Counted from the first letter of the stretch, positions 1 to 13,200 are shown. The stretch is DNA of 64,000 nt from Epinephelus fuscoguttatus (GCF_011397635.1 NC_064770.1:33380598-33444597), one strand, 5' to 3'. Notes: generated by a model from the sequence alone, not told the origin. Program-made: numbers and translations.

Positions 1-1355
1 TAATGCTCAGAGGTATTTCCAAAAACCTCTTAGAAGTTCTGTAAAGAAGCACAAATGTTGTAAAGTTACAGCTGTGTTTCTGGGGGGAACTTCCCTTACA
101 TCAATATGTAAAGTATCTCCAGTGTTCGGTCATTATTAGCTCCTGTCCCATAATCAAATCATTTCTGTCCAGATTTTAATCAAGTTAAAAATCATCCGGT
201 GTCAGGCTAATAAGAAACTTCCCCTTTCAGCCTCCAAAGTCTTGATCTTCCTTTAATTACATATCCTCCATCTCTGTCTGTCAGCCTGTCGCTGTTCCCA
301 GGCACAAGAAACCCCAGACAGCCAAAAAACAGCCCACACATCGGACCTCTGAACCTCAGGAGAACTGCAGAGGCATTTCTGCCGGTGGAGGAAAAGATGA
401 AAAGAGGGAAATGAGGAGGAAGGGGCAAGCTGCTCGGTGACCGCAGGCCTGGAGGCTATCAGCTTTTCATTAGTCAGTGAGTGAGTGAGTGAATGAGTGT
501 GATCGGTGGAATGGTAAAATCGGAGAAGCCATGCTGGGCCATGTCGCTTATTAGGGTGATTTGGGGGCTCCCACTGACTCCTATTGTGCATTGTACCAGA
601 AGTGAACAACCGAGGCTCAACAGTGAGCCTTTGTGTGGGACATTTAAATGGTTGTTAGCATGCTAATTATGGGATGTGTGTGTGTCTGTGTGTGTGTCCA
701 TCATCCTCTCGACCTTTCCATTCCTCTATCTCTCTCCTGGGATTTACACTCCTCCAATTCTTCTTCCCATGTCACCTCTTTACTATCTATCCCCGAGGCA
801 ATAATGCACCACTGATCTCTGTTGCTGCCCCTTTTCAAAGTTCTTCCCTTTGATACCATCACTTCTGTCTTCATTTCAAATTCTGTGTGATCCCAATGTG
901 TGTTTTTTATTCTTTTAAATTAATCAGCTGCTTCTGATTCTGCCATGCTCGGATCCGTTTCGCTCTCACTCTGATGTTTAAACATTAAGCCTCTTTCTCA
1001 CAGTCAGTGCAGGACATTATCCTCACATTTAGCGGTGGAAAAAAAAAACATTTCAGACATGCCCCCCTTTCATAAGTGACAACTCCCCCGGAAAACTTTT
1101 CAGCCATCTTGAGCCTGTGCTTCGATGTCACCTGTTGCTGTATTAGGGGTGTACAGTTACGGATTCCAAAAATACTTTCTGTCCAAAGAGAATCATCCTG
1201 AAAGGGAAAGGGAAAGAAATGGAGCTGGCAACCTGCTTTTAAAGAGGACGACACAACAACCTAAAAACCTGTCAAACATTTTGCTGTTAAACCAGAAGAA
1301 ACAGTGGAAGGGGTCTCTGTCTACCCTCTCTGTACCTGCTGCTAAAACCAGCCTG

Positions 1356-1397
1356 GTTGCACTCCAAGGGCATCAAAATATGCCCTTGGAGTGCAAC
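1356..1397. repeat. Perfect 18-bp inverted repeat with 6-nt loop
   Basis: GTTGCACTCCAAGGGCAT, loop CAAAAT, then its exact reverse complement. Imperfect pairing extends a few bases outward (CCAGCCTG against CAGGTTGG). Could be a MITE remnant or a small hairpin RNA precursor. Confidence 0.7.
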
Positions 1398-1607
1398 TTG
1401 CAGGTTGGAGACCATGGTGAATAAATGTGTAGGAAAATGATGTGGAAACTCGATTAAAACAAAAAACAAAAACATATACACACTACAGTGACTTTTGGGG
1501 TCGTTTTTGTGAGAGGATTTTGCTTCCGCATCTAAAAACCCACTAACCGGAAGTGATGTAGCGTCAGGGAGTCTGGCTGAGTTTGACTGAGTGTAACATT
1601 AATAAAC

Positions 1608-2165
1608 ATGGATCCCAGTACTAGTTTTGAGACTGAAGAGGTTGAAAATGTACATTCATATGCATATGATGGCCCACAGGCTTATAATTATGAGCCTGCT
1701 AGGCGTCCAAGAGACCAGGAGCAGATCAGGGTTAGGAGAAATAACGGCCACAGGAGAGAAATAGAGCTGTGGTGTGAGGAGAACCAGTGGAGAACTGGGC
1801 AGGTGTCTTGGTGAGCGACCAGCGTTAGCTAACAACAGCTAACGATGTCCAACGCTGTGTTCACATCACAACATTAAGTTTGCCATCACATATTAGGTTA
1901 TAACAAAGCTACCAGTAGTTCTGCCAGTACTATTAGATAACTAATGCTACTTACCCATAATAGAAACTAATGCGCAAATATCAGCTTGTATCAGCCGTAT
2001 CTTGCTATGTGTGTTATAACTCTGCATTATAGTGTATTGACGTCCGCAGGGGAGAGAGGGAGAGAGAGAGAGAGAGAGATACGAAGATTTCCTGACAATT
2101 TTTTGTATGATAGGTGCTTGTGTGGGAACTGCCAGCCCATGTCCTCAGCTGTGGAGGGCGGTGTC
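1608..2165 (+). pseudogene. P2X7-C-terminal-domain-like exon pair, interrupted
   Basis: Exon 1 (1608 to about 1811) reads MDPSTSFETEEVENVHSYAY, then PYNYEPxRRP-like and WCEENQWRTGQVSW sequence, and ends TG|GTGAGC. A second piece begins after TATGATAG at about 2125 and continues WCLCGNCQPMSSAVEGGV. The Cys-rich start resembles the cytoplasmic tail domain of P2X7, which in fish occurs in many dispersed P2X7-like genes. A MITE begins at 2163, right where the Cys-rich domain should go on, and no continuation was recognised after it. Probably a dead fragment. Confidence 0.5.
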
Positions 2166-2456
2166 AGACCTGTTAAAACGTAAGTGAACGGGCAACCTTC
2201 AAGATTTCAGGCACAGTATGAGATCGCTGCTTGTTCTTGCGATATTTCGGCCGTGCTTTGGAAAGCAGAGCTAAATGGTAAACAAACATGGCACCACACC
2301 AGTAAGGTAAGACAACACGTTTACATGTCGTTTTCTATATGTTCTCTGACATTTATCCTAACGATATGAGGCGGTCTTTGTGGAAAAAAAGCTTGTTTAG
2401 TGGACTAACTTTGCACTTGAAGGTTGCCCGTTCACTTACGTTTCAACAGGTCTGAC
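2163..2456. mobile_element. ~294-bp MITE with ~41-bp terminal inverted repeats
   Basis: Left end GTCAGACCTGTTAAAACG... through CTTCAAG at 2203 is mirrored by CTTGAAGG (2416) ... GGTCTGAC (2456), with one or two mismatches. No coding capacity. No clear target-site duplication is seen, so the precise ends are uncertain. Confidence 0.75.
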
Positions 2457-3039
2457 GCTACTATGCGCCCCGGCTGTATCTAGGCTAACGGCTAACATGC
2501 TAACTATTATTTTTATGTCACTAGTCACTTGAAACAAATTTAGGACGATAGGAGACAGGTTGAAATAAACCGAAATTTCCCTTTAACTAAAAAGATCTGA
2601 AGATTTGTCAACATGGTAACTTTCCACAGCTTAACCGCAGCGGACTTGTCTAATCATGCTTTATGAAATTAATGGCTTTTGAATTTGATCGCTGTAATCA
2701 TCTTGTGGTAATGGGTACAAGATGATTTGTCATGTTTATTACGAGTATTTTCATTGAACTGATTAACACACTATGCATTTTTCTTAAACTCTAGGAGTTT
2801 GTTAGTCTGTTTTTGTTGTCCTTAAATATACTCCCTGCAGCAGTGCTGTGGTTGTGTGTAGATATACAGTAAAAGAGGTAAATGAAGAGGAATCCTCAGT
2901 TGTTTTCTGTAGGTGTTTTTTATTGAATTGTGAATCTTTCGGATCAGTTTGAAGAGTGCATATGGTTTGCATGTTCGACATATTCACGGTGACTTCAACC
3001 ATTGGTTTATGGACTTACATTCTGAAGCCTCAAGTTAAG

Positions 3040-3690
3040 CATTTTAGCCATCGCCATCTTGGATGTTTTGAGCCAGCAGTGAGTATATTTGGATGACAGG
3101 GGTGGATCTGACTCGTAGACTGTGGTGACACCTGGCAGACAGTGAGTCAAAGCGGTTCTGCCCTTAAATATGCATAACTTTAAGCCCTATAAAATTTAAA
3201 CAAGTGAGCAGCTAACTTCTGGTTTAGCTCTCCACTAAGCTGAATGGTGACAAAATGATTTAATCATGCAGCTTTTCTACACTTTTGAAATGTTATCGGA
3301 CTGAATGGATCAAATCTCAATAGTGAATCGAGACATTTCACAGGGGTTGCATGCTCAAAAAAACAAACAAACAAACTACTGATTTACATATGTCTCTTTC
3401 ACAATGTATATCTATGGGAAGTCTTTTTGGGCTCAATGGCATTACGTGACGGACCTCAAAGTTGTAATTCCACTGTTTGGCCACTACGAAAGTTGGCTAC
3501 AAAGCCCGGCACACTTCCTGTACTTGGATCGACTTGCTTCTAGAGTCAGCCTCAAGTGGCTGTTCAAGAAACTGCAGTAACTTCTGTATTGGCTTCATTT
3601 TTTAGCCCCGGAGGTTGGCACTTTGTCAAACAGTGTGGGATCGGCACTTGTCTGGCCTTCACTCGGTCTCAGCTTAGGTGGTCTTGACCA
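3040..3690. repeat. Dispersed fish repeat of uncertain class
   Basis: I recall segments such as GCATTACGTGACGGACCTC and the text around GCCATCTTGGATG as a common interspersed repeat of perch-like fish. It has no open frame and no terminal repeats that I can see. The class is not assigned. Confidence 0.4.
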
Positions 3691-3805
3691 CAACTGTCTA
3701 CCAGAGACTGATGTTCATCATTGACAGGTTTACTGGGCGATAAATCTTTCTGAATCCTTGAGCCTTGTGTCTCAATTTGTTATTCACAATATGCATGATC
3801 TCTTT

Positions 3806-3843
3806 GTGTGTGATCAACTGATGTTGATCAGTTGATCACACAC
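3806..3843. repeat. 17-bp inverted repeat with 4-nt loop
   Basis: GTGTGTGATCAACTGAT, loop GTTG, then the exact complement. It abuts a GT/CA-rich tract, so part of the symmetry may come from simple sequence. Confidence 0.7.
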
Positions 3844-3890
3844 ACCTTAAAGGCACTGCAAGTGCATGTGACTCTGTTTGTTTGTGTAAC

Positions 3891-3930
3891 TGTGTGTGTG
3901 CGTGCATGTGTGTGTGTGTGTGTGTGTGTG
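3891..3930. repeat. (GT)n microsatellite
   Basis: Nearly pure GT dinucleotide run with a few interruptions at its left end. Confidence 0.85.
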
Positions 3931-5778
3931 CTTGTTTACCTGTATACAGCTGAGTATGGAGAACATAAATGCAGATGTATCTCTGCAAGTAGTTTGCATT
4001 TCTGTCTGTATATTTTAGTTAAGTGTGTGTGTTTGCATGTAGACACCAATGTTTTCATCCATGTATGTACCTCTGTATGTGTGTGTGTGAGTCTACATGA
4101 GCAGCTGTGGGCCCTGTGTTTGAACTCTCGCTCACATGGGCAGAGCGAGGGAGGGCCGCAGGGTGAGAAAGCGATGGGAGAGGGAACTGATGTCTGACAA
4201 ACTTGCCATCTCCCTCTCCCCTTTCATCTCCCTCTCCCAGCATCGAACAACAAACTCTTTGATTCAGGCATCTTTGCGGCCAGCCGCCCCCAGACCCTCG
4301 AGGCCCCCACCCGTTCACGCTGCTTAATTCAATGTTCCGAGAAAAACTCATGATTGGAAAGTGACTTTTTTTATCCTCCTCCTTTTCCATATCTCCTCCT
4401 GAGAAGCATCACCCTTCTTCCTGTTCTCCCTGACTCTGTTTTTCCCCTCTCACATCAAAATAGCTTCAGTCCTGTGAACACAGAGGAAGTAGAACGCAGT
4501 TCGATTCACTCTCAGAGGTCGACTGCACAGTGACAGATGCCAGAACATTACACTACTGGCATTAATATGATGTAACAATGCTTTCTGTAGTAATTTGAAT
4601 GCAACTTTCATCTCTTGAAGGACCAACATTCACTCATACTAACACAAGAAATTAAAGCAGTCTTTCATAAATTGAGGGTCAACTCATCTATCCATTGAGC
4701 GACAAAGATGTGAATGACTCAGATCAGCTTTTTATGTGCACGACTTAATTGAGCAACACAAATTACCGTCTTCATGTCCTTTAGTGCAAAATTAACTTGA
4801 AGTGAATTAATTTCTCTTCAACTGTAAATAACGATGCCAACGAGATATGCCCAACCAAACTATCTCAATAGGATGTTTCTAATCCACTTGCATGACTCAT
4901 CAGATTGGCTGTCTTAAAACAATGATTACATCAGTACAATGAACTTCAGTAATATGTAGACAAAGTTACAATGCTGTCCAAGTCCCTGTCTCACTCCCAG
5001 CTTGGTCAGTAGCCCACGGTGTCAGATATGGACATACAATGCACCCTAGAGAATTACTTTCTGTAGCGACTGCACATAACTTTGACCCAGGAAACTGGCG
5101 TTTGTGTCCCTTGTGAAACTAAAAGTCAAATTTTAGTGATTTTGTGACATTAGTCATTACTCGCATGACTCGACTGAGTGCCTAATGTCAGCCACAATGT
5201 TTTCCTAATCCTAAGCAAGTAGTTTGAAAGCTAATGGTGACGATACACTGCATCTACTGACTTTTGTGACAATGATGAATCCTATTCTTTTTCTTTGGAG
5301 AGTGGGAGATCCGGAAGTACATTGCATGATGAATACAGCACAAGTTCACCATTCCCTGTATCTGAATTTGCATAATCAGATAAGTCAACTTTGTGAAAAT
5401 AAAGACTTGCATTCAAGATTTTACATAAATATTGTATAAAATCAAAAGTAAAAGTAGTCACCTTTCAGAATGTTTTCTTACTGTCGTATTGCTGGTTTAT
5501 TATCACTGATGCATGATGCATGGTGCAAGCAGCACATAACCTGGGTCACTTTCAAGCCACTTCTAATTACAATCAGTTAATTTACAGGAATGCCTCATAT
5601 TTTATATTGAAGAGGTATTCAGTTTTAAGCAAAAAAAAAAAAAGCCCCAGTGAGCGCTGGGTGATATTACATGGGTTATTATTACTAATGCATTTATTTA
5701 TGAGGATGGAGGGACAACTGTCAAATAAAAAGTGGAGTTTAAACCACAATATTTTCTTCTTAAAGATTCTGTATGTGA

Positions 5779-6240
5779 CATCCATCCATCCATTTTCATT
5801 TGTTTATCCAGGGCCGGGTCACGGGGGCAGTAGACCAAGCAAAGCACCCCAGACGTCCCCCTCCCCAGCAACATTTTCCAGTTCCTCCTGAGGGACCCCA
5901 AGGTGTTCCCAGGCCAGATGAGATACGTAATCCCTCCACTGTGTTCTGGGTCTGCCCCGGGGCCTCCTACCAGTGAGACGTGCCCGGAACACCTCTAACA
6001 GGAGGCATCCAGGAGGATCCTGATCAGATGCCCGAACCACCTCAACTGACCCCTTTCGACACAAAGGAGCAGCGGCTCTACCCCAAACTCCCTCCAGATG
6101 TCCGAGGTCCTTACCCTATCTCTAAGGCTGAGCCCAGCCACCCCACAATAACTCATTTCAGCCGCTTGTATCCACAATCTCATTCTTTCAGGCACTACCC
6201 AGAGCTCATGACCATATGTGAGGGTTGGGACGTACAGTAG
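5779..6240 (-). mobile_element. LINE 3' fragment (truncated, frameshifted)
   Basis: On the minus strand, IQAAEMSYCGVAGLSLRDRV and RTSDIW continue as LRWFGHLIR. After a frame change come EVFRARLTGRRPRGRPRTQW and HLGVPQEELENVAGE. This is the C-terminal part of a fish non-LTR retrotransposon polymerase, with a (CATC)n-like tail at 5779. It is 5'-truncated and dead. I lean to an RTE/Rex-like clade, but the clade is not certain. A second copy lies at 40439. Confidence 0.8.
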
Positions 6241-7483
6241 ATGATGTCTTGCATGTTTGGAGAAAAAGAGACGTCTTTGCTTGGTTGTCTTCTATGCGAC
6301 ATTCAGAACATTAATATAGCAGTAAACACCTATTTGCTACGTAAAGATATAGTGGGGTTATGGCGTCCTAAGCAGAGAATGAAGCCATGCTGCTTATGTG
6401 CATTTTGTGTTCCGAGCTTCTCTGTTCGATGTTGTAGTAAGCCAGTCCAGCCACGCCTGCGTATCACAGTGTTGCGAAAACGTATCACCCAGTTACCCTT
6501 TGCTAAACATTGTTAGCTCTGTCAGTACTGTTGCCCTTGTTCAGTGTTATTTATGGAGTTACCACTGTTAGCTGCTAGCCATTAGCTCAGCCACCTCTAT
6601 GTTTGGAACCATGTGCAGACAACTCATATGCTTTGAATTTAGCATGAAGCCCCATTAAATGTATGGAATGCAAATACTCACCTGAAGCAGAAAACTCAAA
6701 GAACTTGAGTAAATGTACTTAGTTACACTGTTTGCAAGTATCTGAAATGCCAGTTGTTGCTCTCAGCTCCCAGGATGTCACGCTAAATTAGACATTTGAT
6801 AAGAATTTTGTTTTTGTGTCTAGGGGGCAAAAACAGTCTGAGACAATCATTAAAACTGAACATTTTTAGAGAGGCGCATCAGTGCTATGTGATGATGTCC
6901 CAAACAGCAGCCAGCCAGACATGCAGCAGAAACATCCTAACAAAGGACCCTCTTGTTCCCAGCTGAATTCTTGAACATCATTTTCTGCATTTTCCTGCAA
7001 ATGACTCAATCTCCACGTCCCTCGCTTCTCATTCCGCCCAATTATCATTTTTCAAGCATGTCCCCTCGACCCACAGAGACACACTGTTTGGGGAGTTTCC
7101 AAATCTTGCCATGAAATCTGCATATATGTGTATGGATGGATGTGTGACGGGTTTCACAGTCAAAAAACACACACATACTATACACACATTCAAACTGCAC
7201 GGTAGATGAAAAGAAGTGGATATAAAAGAATAATGTGACTGATTTTGCTCTGCGAGGGAGACAGGAGACAGTTGAGAAGGATACAAGGCAGCATTGAGGA
7301 TTCTCTTTCTCTTATTCTTCCTGAATCGTCCCTTTTTCCCCCTTTTGCCTCTTGTTGCAGTCACAGCTGCAGCAGGGCTCAGCAACCCACAGCTTTTAGG
7401 GCTTGGTTGATGCAAATGTGTGTGTTGCTTATCAGTTTGCTATTGGCTGCTCAGTGCTTCTGTAGCCAACCCAGTTGCCAGAT

Positions 7484-8170
7484 AAAATGTTGGCATTGTA
7501 CGTTTCTGCAAACCCTGAATACTGTATGTTCCATTAAAATGTTATTATGTCGCGAATACGTTGAAACGTTATGTTTCAACAACACTGTGGTTAATGTTAG
7601 GTGAGGTTTAGGCACAAAAAATAATTTGTTACGGTTAGGAAAAGAGCATGTTTTGGCTTAAAATACCCTACTTTGGGGGCATAATCCCTGCTGAAAAAAA
7701 CAGCAATGTTGTTATAAAAAACAACCGCTTTTCATGCCACTATCCCAGCAGGAAACACAGCAATGGCTCTGTAACAAACAACCGCTTTTCATGCCACTAT
7801 CCCAGCAGGAAACTCAACAACTGCACGCTAAAGAACAACCGCTTTTCATGCCACTATCCCAACAGGAAACACAGCAACAGCTCTGTAACAAACAAGCGCT
7901 TTTCATGCCACTATCCCAGCTACCATCCCAACAGGAAAAACAGTAATGACTGAAAACAACCAATTTTCATAGCACTATCCCTGCTGGAAAAACAGCTATG
8001 GGTCACTAAAAAACACCCTCATTCGGGGAGGTGAAAAGCTGCTGGAAAGAAAGCCAGCGTTTGCTAAAAAACACCTTTGTTTGAGGGCTTAAAAGCCGAA
8101 GGAAATATAGCCACTGGTGCCTAAAGAACATGATTCAGTGCCTAAAAAGCTGCCTGAAATGCAGCAATGC
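7484..8170 (+). repeat. Dispersed element with a short 57-bp tandem repeat inside
   Basis: The segment GGCACAAAAAATAATTTG at about 7609, then the run to 7690, matches the region at 9979-10150 in order and spacing. It is followed by about four 57-bp units (ACCGCTTTTCATGCC recurs near 7724, 7781, 7838 and 7895), then diverged units resembling the 56-bp array (GGTCACTAAAAAACACC at about 8001). The frame through the units is open, but only because 57 is a multiple of three. Confidence 0.75.
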
Positions 8171-8950
8171 ACTTACTTGTGTGACATAAGTAGGGGAATA
8201 TAGCGCGTTTCATTAAAATTTTTCAGCTTCCATATTTGCCACAAGTTATAAACAGTTGCCAGGTGGCAAAGAAGCGTGCAGTTGATTCTTTAATAAAACA
8301 ACAGATCTTCTTCAACTGTAAATAACACATAACATTCTTAATCAAATATCCACATGTTGGAGGTGAAGAGTCCTTCCAGGATAAGCCTTCTGACCAGAAA
8401 AGTAGAGCTTGGGCTCTACGTCTTGATGGATGTACACTTGTATTTAGTGCTGTCCACTTGTGGACAAGAATGACCCAAGATGCACGTTAATACCAGGTAT
8501 AAACAGGCTCTTACATTTAACCAAGTTGCAATAATGTGTTTTAAGCCAAGAAAAAAAAATGTAACTTTCCATAAACTTACTGAAGTAACACAAACATGCA
8601 ACACTGTAACTCTGAACACAGTATGATGAACAATCAACTGACTCAACTGAAAACAGGAAATATGAGCAAAGCTCTTCCAAGAAGGAGAAGGATGATTATG
8701 GAATACCAGCCGCGATCAGCCACAGGTAACTAAACTCTCTCTCTGTTTCACCTGGGACCCTTACCCCAGTACCCCTGCTCCCTCCAACTACCACCACCTC
8801 CACCTTTCCCCACACACCCCACCTCAACCCCCATGTATCAATTTCCTTTAGATGTTCCCCCTCACACAATTGAAGTAACTAGATTCTTTCCTTTGGCTGG
8901 CCGGTGGAGATATGGAGCAGGATGCACAATGGGCTATTCATTAAGGTAGC

Positions 8951-8951
<1 letters not shown>

Positions 8952-9001
<50 letters not shown>
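8952..9001. repeat. (AC)n microsatellite
   Basis: About 25 uninterrupted AC units; the first of three AC tracts within 320 bp. Confidence 0.9.
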
Positions 9002-9004
<3 letters not shown>

Positions 9005-9111
9005 TCACCCCCATTCATCCCCATTCAACCAACAACAGCACCATCCATGACACATGTATTTATCAACCATGTCCTTCTGTAACATACATGCAGGCATACA
9101 ACACAGACTGT

Positions 9112-9115
9112 GCAC

Positions 9116-9156
<41 letters not shown>
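9112..9156. repeat. (AC)n microsatellite
   Basis: Second AC tract, ~45 bp. It produces open frames of Thr/His repeats that are not genes. Confidence 0.9.
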
Positions 9157-9158
<2 letters not shown>

Positions 9159-9226
9159 ATAATAGACACACACATCCCAACTCACTGCCCAGCTGCAGTG
9201 AAAGCCCTTCCAAGTTCTTGCCAACC

Positions 9227-9229
<3 letters not shown>

Positions 9230-9264
<35 letters not shown>
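9230..9264. repeat. (AC)n microsatellite
   Basis: Third AC tract, ~35 bp, in the same orientation as the other two. Confidence 0.9.
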
Positions 9265-9266
<2 letters not shown>

Positions 9267-9978
9267 CTCCTCCCTGACCAGTAACTCAGAGACAAGGCGA
9301 CAAACACAAAAGGATAGGAACTTCGGTGGTATGAGCACAAAGGCAGGATTCACAGACGTTCAAATGGGGGACCTATTTAAATGTAACACAGCTGCATGAA
9401 TTTATTAAGTCAGACGGACAGAGCGAAAAGATCAGGAGTGTCCACTTTAAAGATTCCTTGACATTTTAATTGGGGATGTAACTCACATTTATCATTATTA
9501 GGGGATAACCTATAAATAATAGAAGCTCACTTACATACAGTTATTATTGCCTTTCATTACGTTAGGCTGCTTTTAAATTGGCGGGGTGGTTTGATGGTGT
9601 TCTTCAGCACGAATCCTTAGCAGTTCTAGTTGTGTGAGTCTATGGCTGACCTTTGACCTCGCTGTAGGGTAGGAAAATAAATGGGAATCCATCAGTATCT
9701 CATTATTATAAGACAGAGTTGATTACGTTTATAATAACTTAATAACTGTGGCCCACCGGATCCCTCTTCAAGGCTGACTGATCCACTTCAACGGGCAAAT
9801 ACTGACACACCTGCAGCTCTGTCCTGCACAGGTGCACGCAGAGACACACAGAGGGCAGAGCGAGTTTGTGAGTAAGAGAGGGATGTAAACTGCTTTCAAA
9901 CGATTCAGACTTTTGAGATTCTTACCTATCAGAGTCAGCAGAAATATGTTTGTCTAAAAAACAAATGCATCTCCAGGA

Positions 9979-10220
9979 AAAATGTTAGCATTGTTTCTGC
10001 AAATCAAGTTATCATATAGCAGGTAGATTAAAACTTTGGTTAATGTGTGGGAAGGTTAGGGCACAAAAATCATTTGGTTATGGTTAAAAAAAGAGAATTT
10101 TTGGCTGAAAATACCAGTTTTTTGGAAGGCATAATCCAGACAGAAAAAGCAGCAATGTCTCAATTAAAAAAACAAAACTTTTTGCACCACCATTCCTGCT
10201 GGAAACACAGTGAAGGGTCA
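9979..10220 (+). repeat. Second copy of the dispersed element, leading into the 56-bp array
   Basis: Collinear with 7484-7740: AAAATGTTAGCATTG, the GGCACAAAAATCATTTGG stretch, GGCATAATCCAGACAG and CACCATTCCTGCTGG follow in the same order. The first recognisable array unit begins at about 10210 with no break, so the array grew from inside this element. Confidence 0.7.
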
Positions 10221-13200
10221 CTAAGAAAAACCCACATTTGGGGGCTAAAAAGCATCAGGTAACACAGCGATGTGTCACTAAAAAACATCCATGTTTGGGG
10301 GCTAAAAAGCTGCAGCTAACACAGCAATGGGTCACTAAAAAACACCCACGTTTGGGGGCTAAAAAGCTGCAGGTAACACAGCGATGGGTCACAAAAAACA
10401 TCAACGTTTGGGGGCTAAAAAGCTGGTGGAAAAACAGCAATGAGTCACAAAAAACACCCACGTTTTGGGACTATAAAGCTGGTGGAAAAACAGGAATGGG
10501 TCACAAAAAACCCACGTTTTGGGACTATAAAGCTGGTGGAAAAACAGGAATGGGTCACAAAAAACACCCATGTTTGGGGGCAAATAGCTGGTGGAAAAAC
10601 AGCAATGAGCCACTAAAAACACCCACGTTTGGGGGCTATAAAGCTGGTGGAAAAACAGTGATGAGTCACAAAAAACCCACGTTTTGGGACTATAAAGCTG
10701 GTGGAAAAACAGCAATGAGTCACAAAAAACACCCACGTTTGGGGACTATAAAGCTGGTGGAAAAACAGTGACGTGCCACTAAAATCACCTATGTTTAAGG
10801 CTGACACGCTACAGATAAGACAGGGATGGAATCCTAAAAAACACCCACGTTTGGGGACTATAAAGCTGGTGGAAAAACAGCAATGAGTCAGAAAAAACAC
10901 CCACATTTGGGGGCTAAAAAGCTGGTGGAAAAACAGGAATGAGTCACAAAAAACACCCACGTTTTGGGACTATAAAGCTGGTGGAAAAACAGCAATGAGC
11001 CACTAAAAACACACATGTTTGGGGGCTATAAAGCTGGTGGAAAAACAGCAATGAGTCACAAAAAACACCCACGTTTGGGGACTACAAAGCTGGTGGAAAA
11101 ACAGTGATGAGTCACAAAAAACCCACGTTTGGGGACTATAAAGCTGGTGGAAAAACAGCAATGAGTCACAAAAAACACCCACGTTTGGGGACTATAAAAC
11201 TGGTGGAAAAACAGCGATGAGTCACAAAAAACACCCACGTTTGGGGACTATAAAGCTGGTGGAAAAACAGCGATGAGTCACAAAAAACACCCACGTTTGG
11301 GGACTATAAAGCTGGTGGAAAAACAGCAATGAGTCACAAAAAACACCCACGTTTGGGGACTATAAAGCTGGTGGAAAAACAGCGATGAGTCACAAAAAAC
11401 ACCCACGTTTGGGGACTATAAAGCTGGTGGAAAAACAGCGATGAGTCACAAAAAACACCCACGTTTGGGGGCTATAAAGCTGGTGGAAAAACAGCAATGA
11501 GTCACAAAAAACACCCACGTTTGGGGACTATAAAGCTGGTGGAAAAACAGCGATGAGTCACAAAAAACACCCACGTTTGGGGACTATAAAGCTGGTGGAA
11601 AAACAGCAATGAGCCACTAAAAACACCCACGTTTGGGGACTATAAAGCTGGTGGAAAAACAGCGATGAGTCACAAAAAACACCCACGTTTGGGGGCTATA
11701 AAGCTGGTGGAAAAACAGCGATGAGTCACAAAAAACACCCACGTTTGGGGGCTATAAAGCTGGTGGAAAAACAGCGATGAGTCATAAAAAAACCCCATGT
11801 TTGGGGGCTATAAAGCTGGTGGAAAAACAGTGATGAGTCATAAAAAAAACCCACGTTTGGGGACTATAAAGCTGGTGGAAAAACGGCAATGAGTCACAAA
11901 AAACACCCACGTTTGGGGACTATAAAGCTGGTGGAAAAACAGCGATGAGTCACAAAAAACACCCACGTTTGGGGACTATAAAGCTGGTGGAAAAACAGCG
12001 ATGAGTCACAAAAAACACCCACGTTTGGGGACTATAAAGCTGGTGGAAAAACAGCGATGAGTCACAAAAAACACCCACGTTTTGGGACTATAAAGCTGGT
12101 GGAAAAACAGCAATGAGTCACAAAAAACCCACGTTTGGGGACTATAAAGCTGGTGGAAAAACAGCAATGAGTCACAAAAAACCCACGTTTTGGGACTATA
12201 AAGCTGGTGGAAAAACAGCAATGAGTCACAAAAAACACCCATGTTTGGGGGCAAATAGCTGGTGGAAAAACAGCAATGAGCCACTAAAAACACCCACGTT
12301 TGGGGGCTATAAAGCTGGTGGAAAAACAGGAATGGGTCACAAAAAACCCACGTTTGGGACTATAAAGCTGGTGGAAAAACAGCAATGAGTCACAAAAAAC
12401 ACCCACGTTTGGGGGCTATAAAGCTGGTGGAAAAACAGCGATGAGTCACAAAAAACACCCACGTTTGGGGGCTATAAAGCTGGTGGAAAAACAGTGATGA
12501 GTCACAAAAAACACCCACGTTTGGGGACTATAAAGCTGGTGGAAAAACAGTGATGAGTCACAAAAAACCCACGTTTTGGGACTATAAAGCTGGTGGAAAA
12601 ACAGCAATGAGTCACAAAAAACACCCACGTTTGGGGACTATAAAGCTGGTGGAAAAACAGCAATGAGTCACAAAAAACCCACGTTTTGGGACTATAAAGC
12701 TGGTGGAAAAACAGCAATGAGTCACAAAAAACACCTACGTTTGGGGGCTATAAAGCTGGTGGAAAAACAGCAATGAGTCACAAAAAACACCTACGTTTGG
12801 GGACTATAAAGCTGGTGGAAAAACAGCAATGAGTCACAAAAAACACCTACGTTTGGGGGCTATAAAGCTGGTGGAAAAACAGCAATGAGTCACAAAAAAC
12901 CCACGTTTTGGGACTATAAAGCTGGTGGAAAAACAGCAATGAGTCACAAAAAACACCTACGTTTGGGGGCTATAAAGCTGGTGGAAAAACAGCAATGAGT
13001 CACAAAAAACCCACGTTTTGGGACTATAAAGCTGGTGGAAAAACAGCAATGAGTCACAAAAAACACCCACGTTTGGGGACTATAAAGCTGGTGGAAAAAC
13101 AGTGACGTGCCACTAAAATCACCTATGTTTAAGGCTGACACGCTACAGATAAGACAGGGATGGAATCCTAAAAAACACCCACGTTTGGGGACTATAAAGG

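Noticed and set aside
7648-7953. 101-codon frame with NNRFSCHYPSRK repeats
   Set aside because: A 57-bp tandem repeat kept in frame by its length; part of a dispersed element.
9054-9353. Frames with poly-Thr/His or poly-Cys/Val
   Set aside because: Translation of AC/GT microsatellites.
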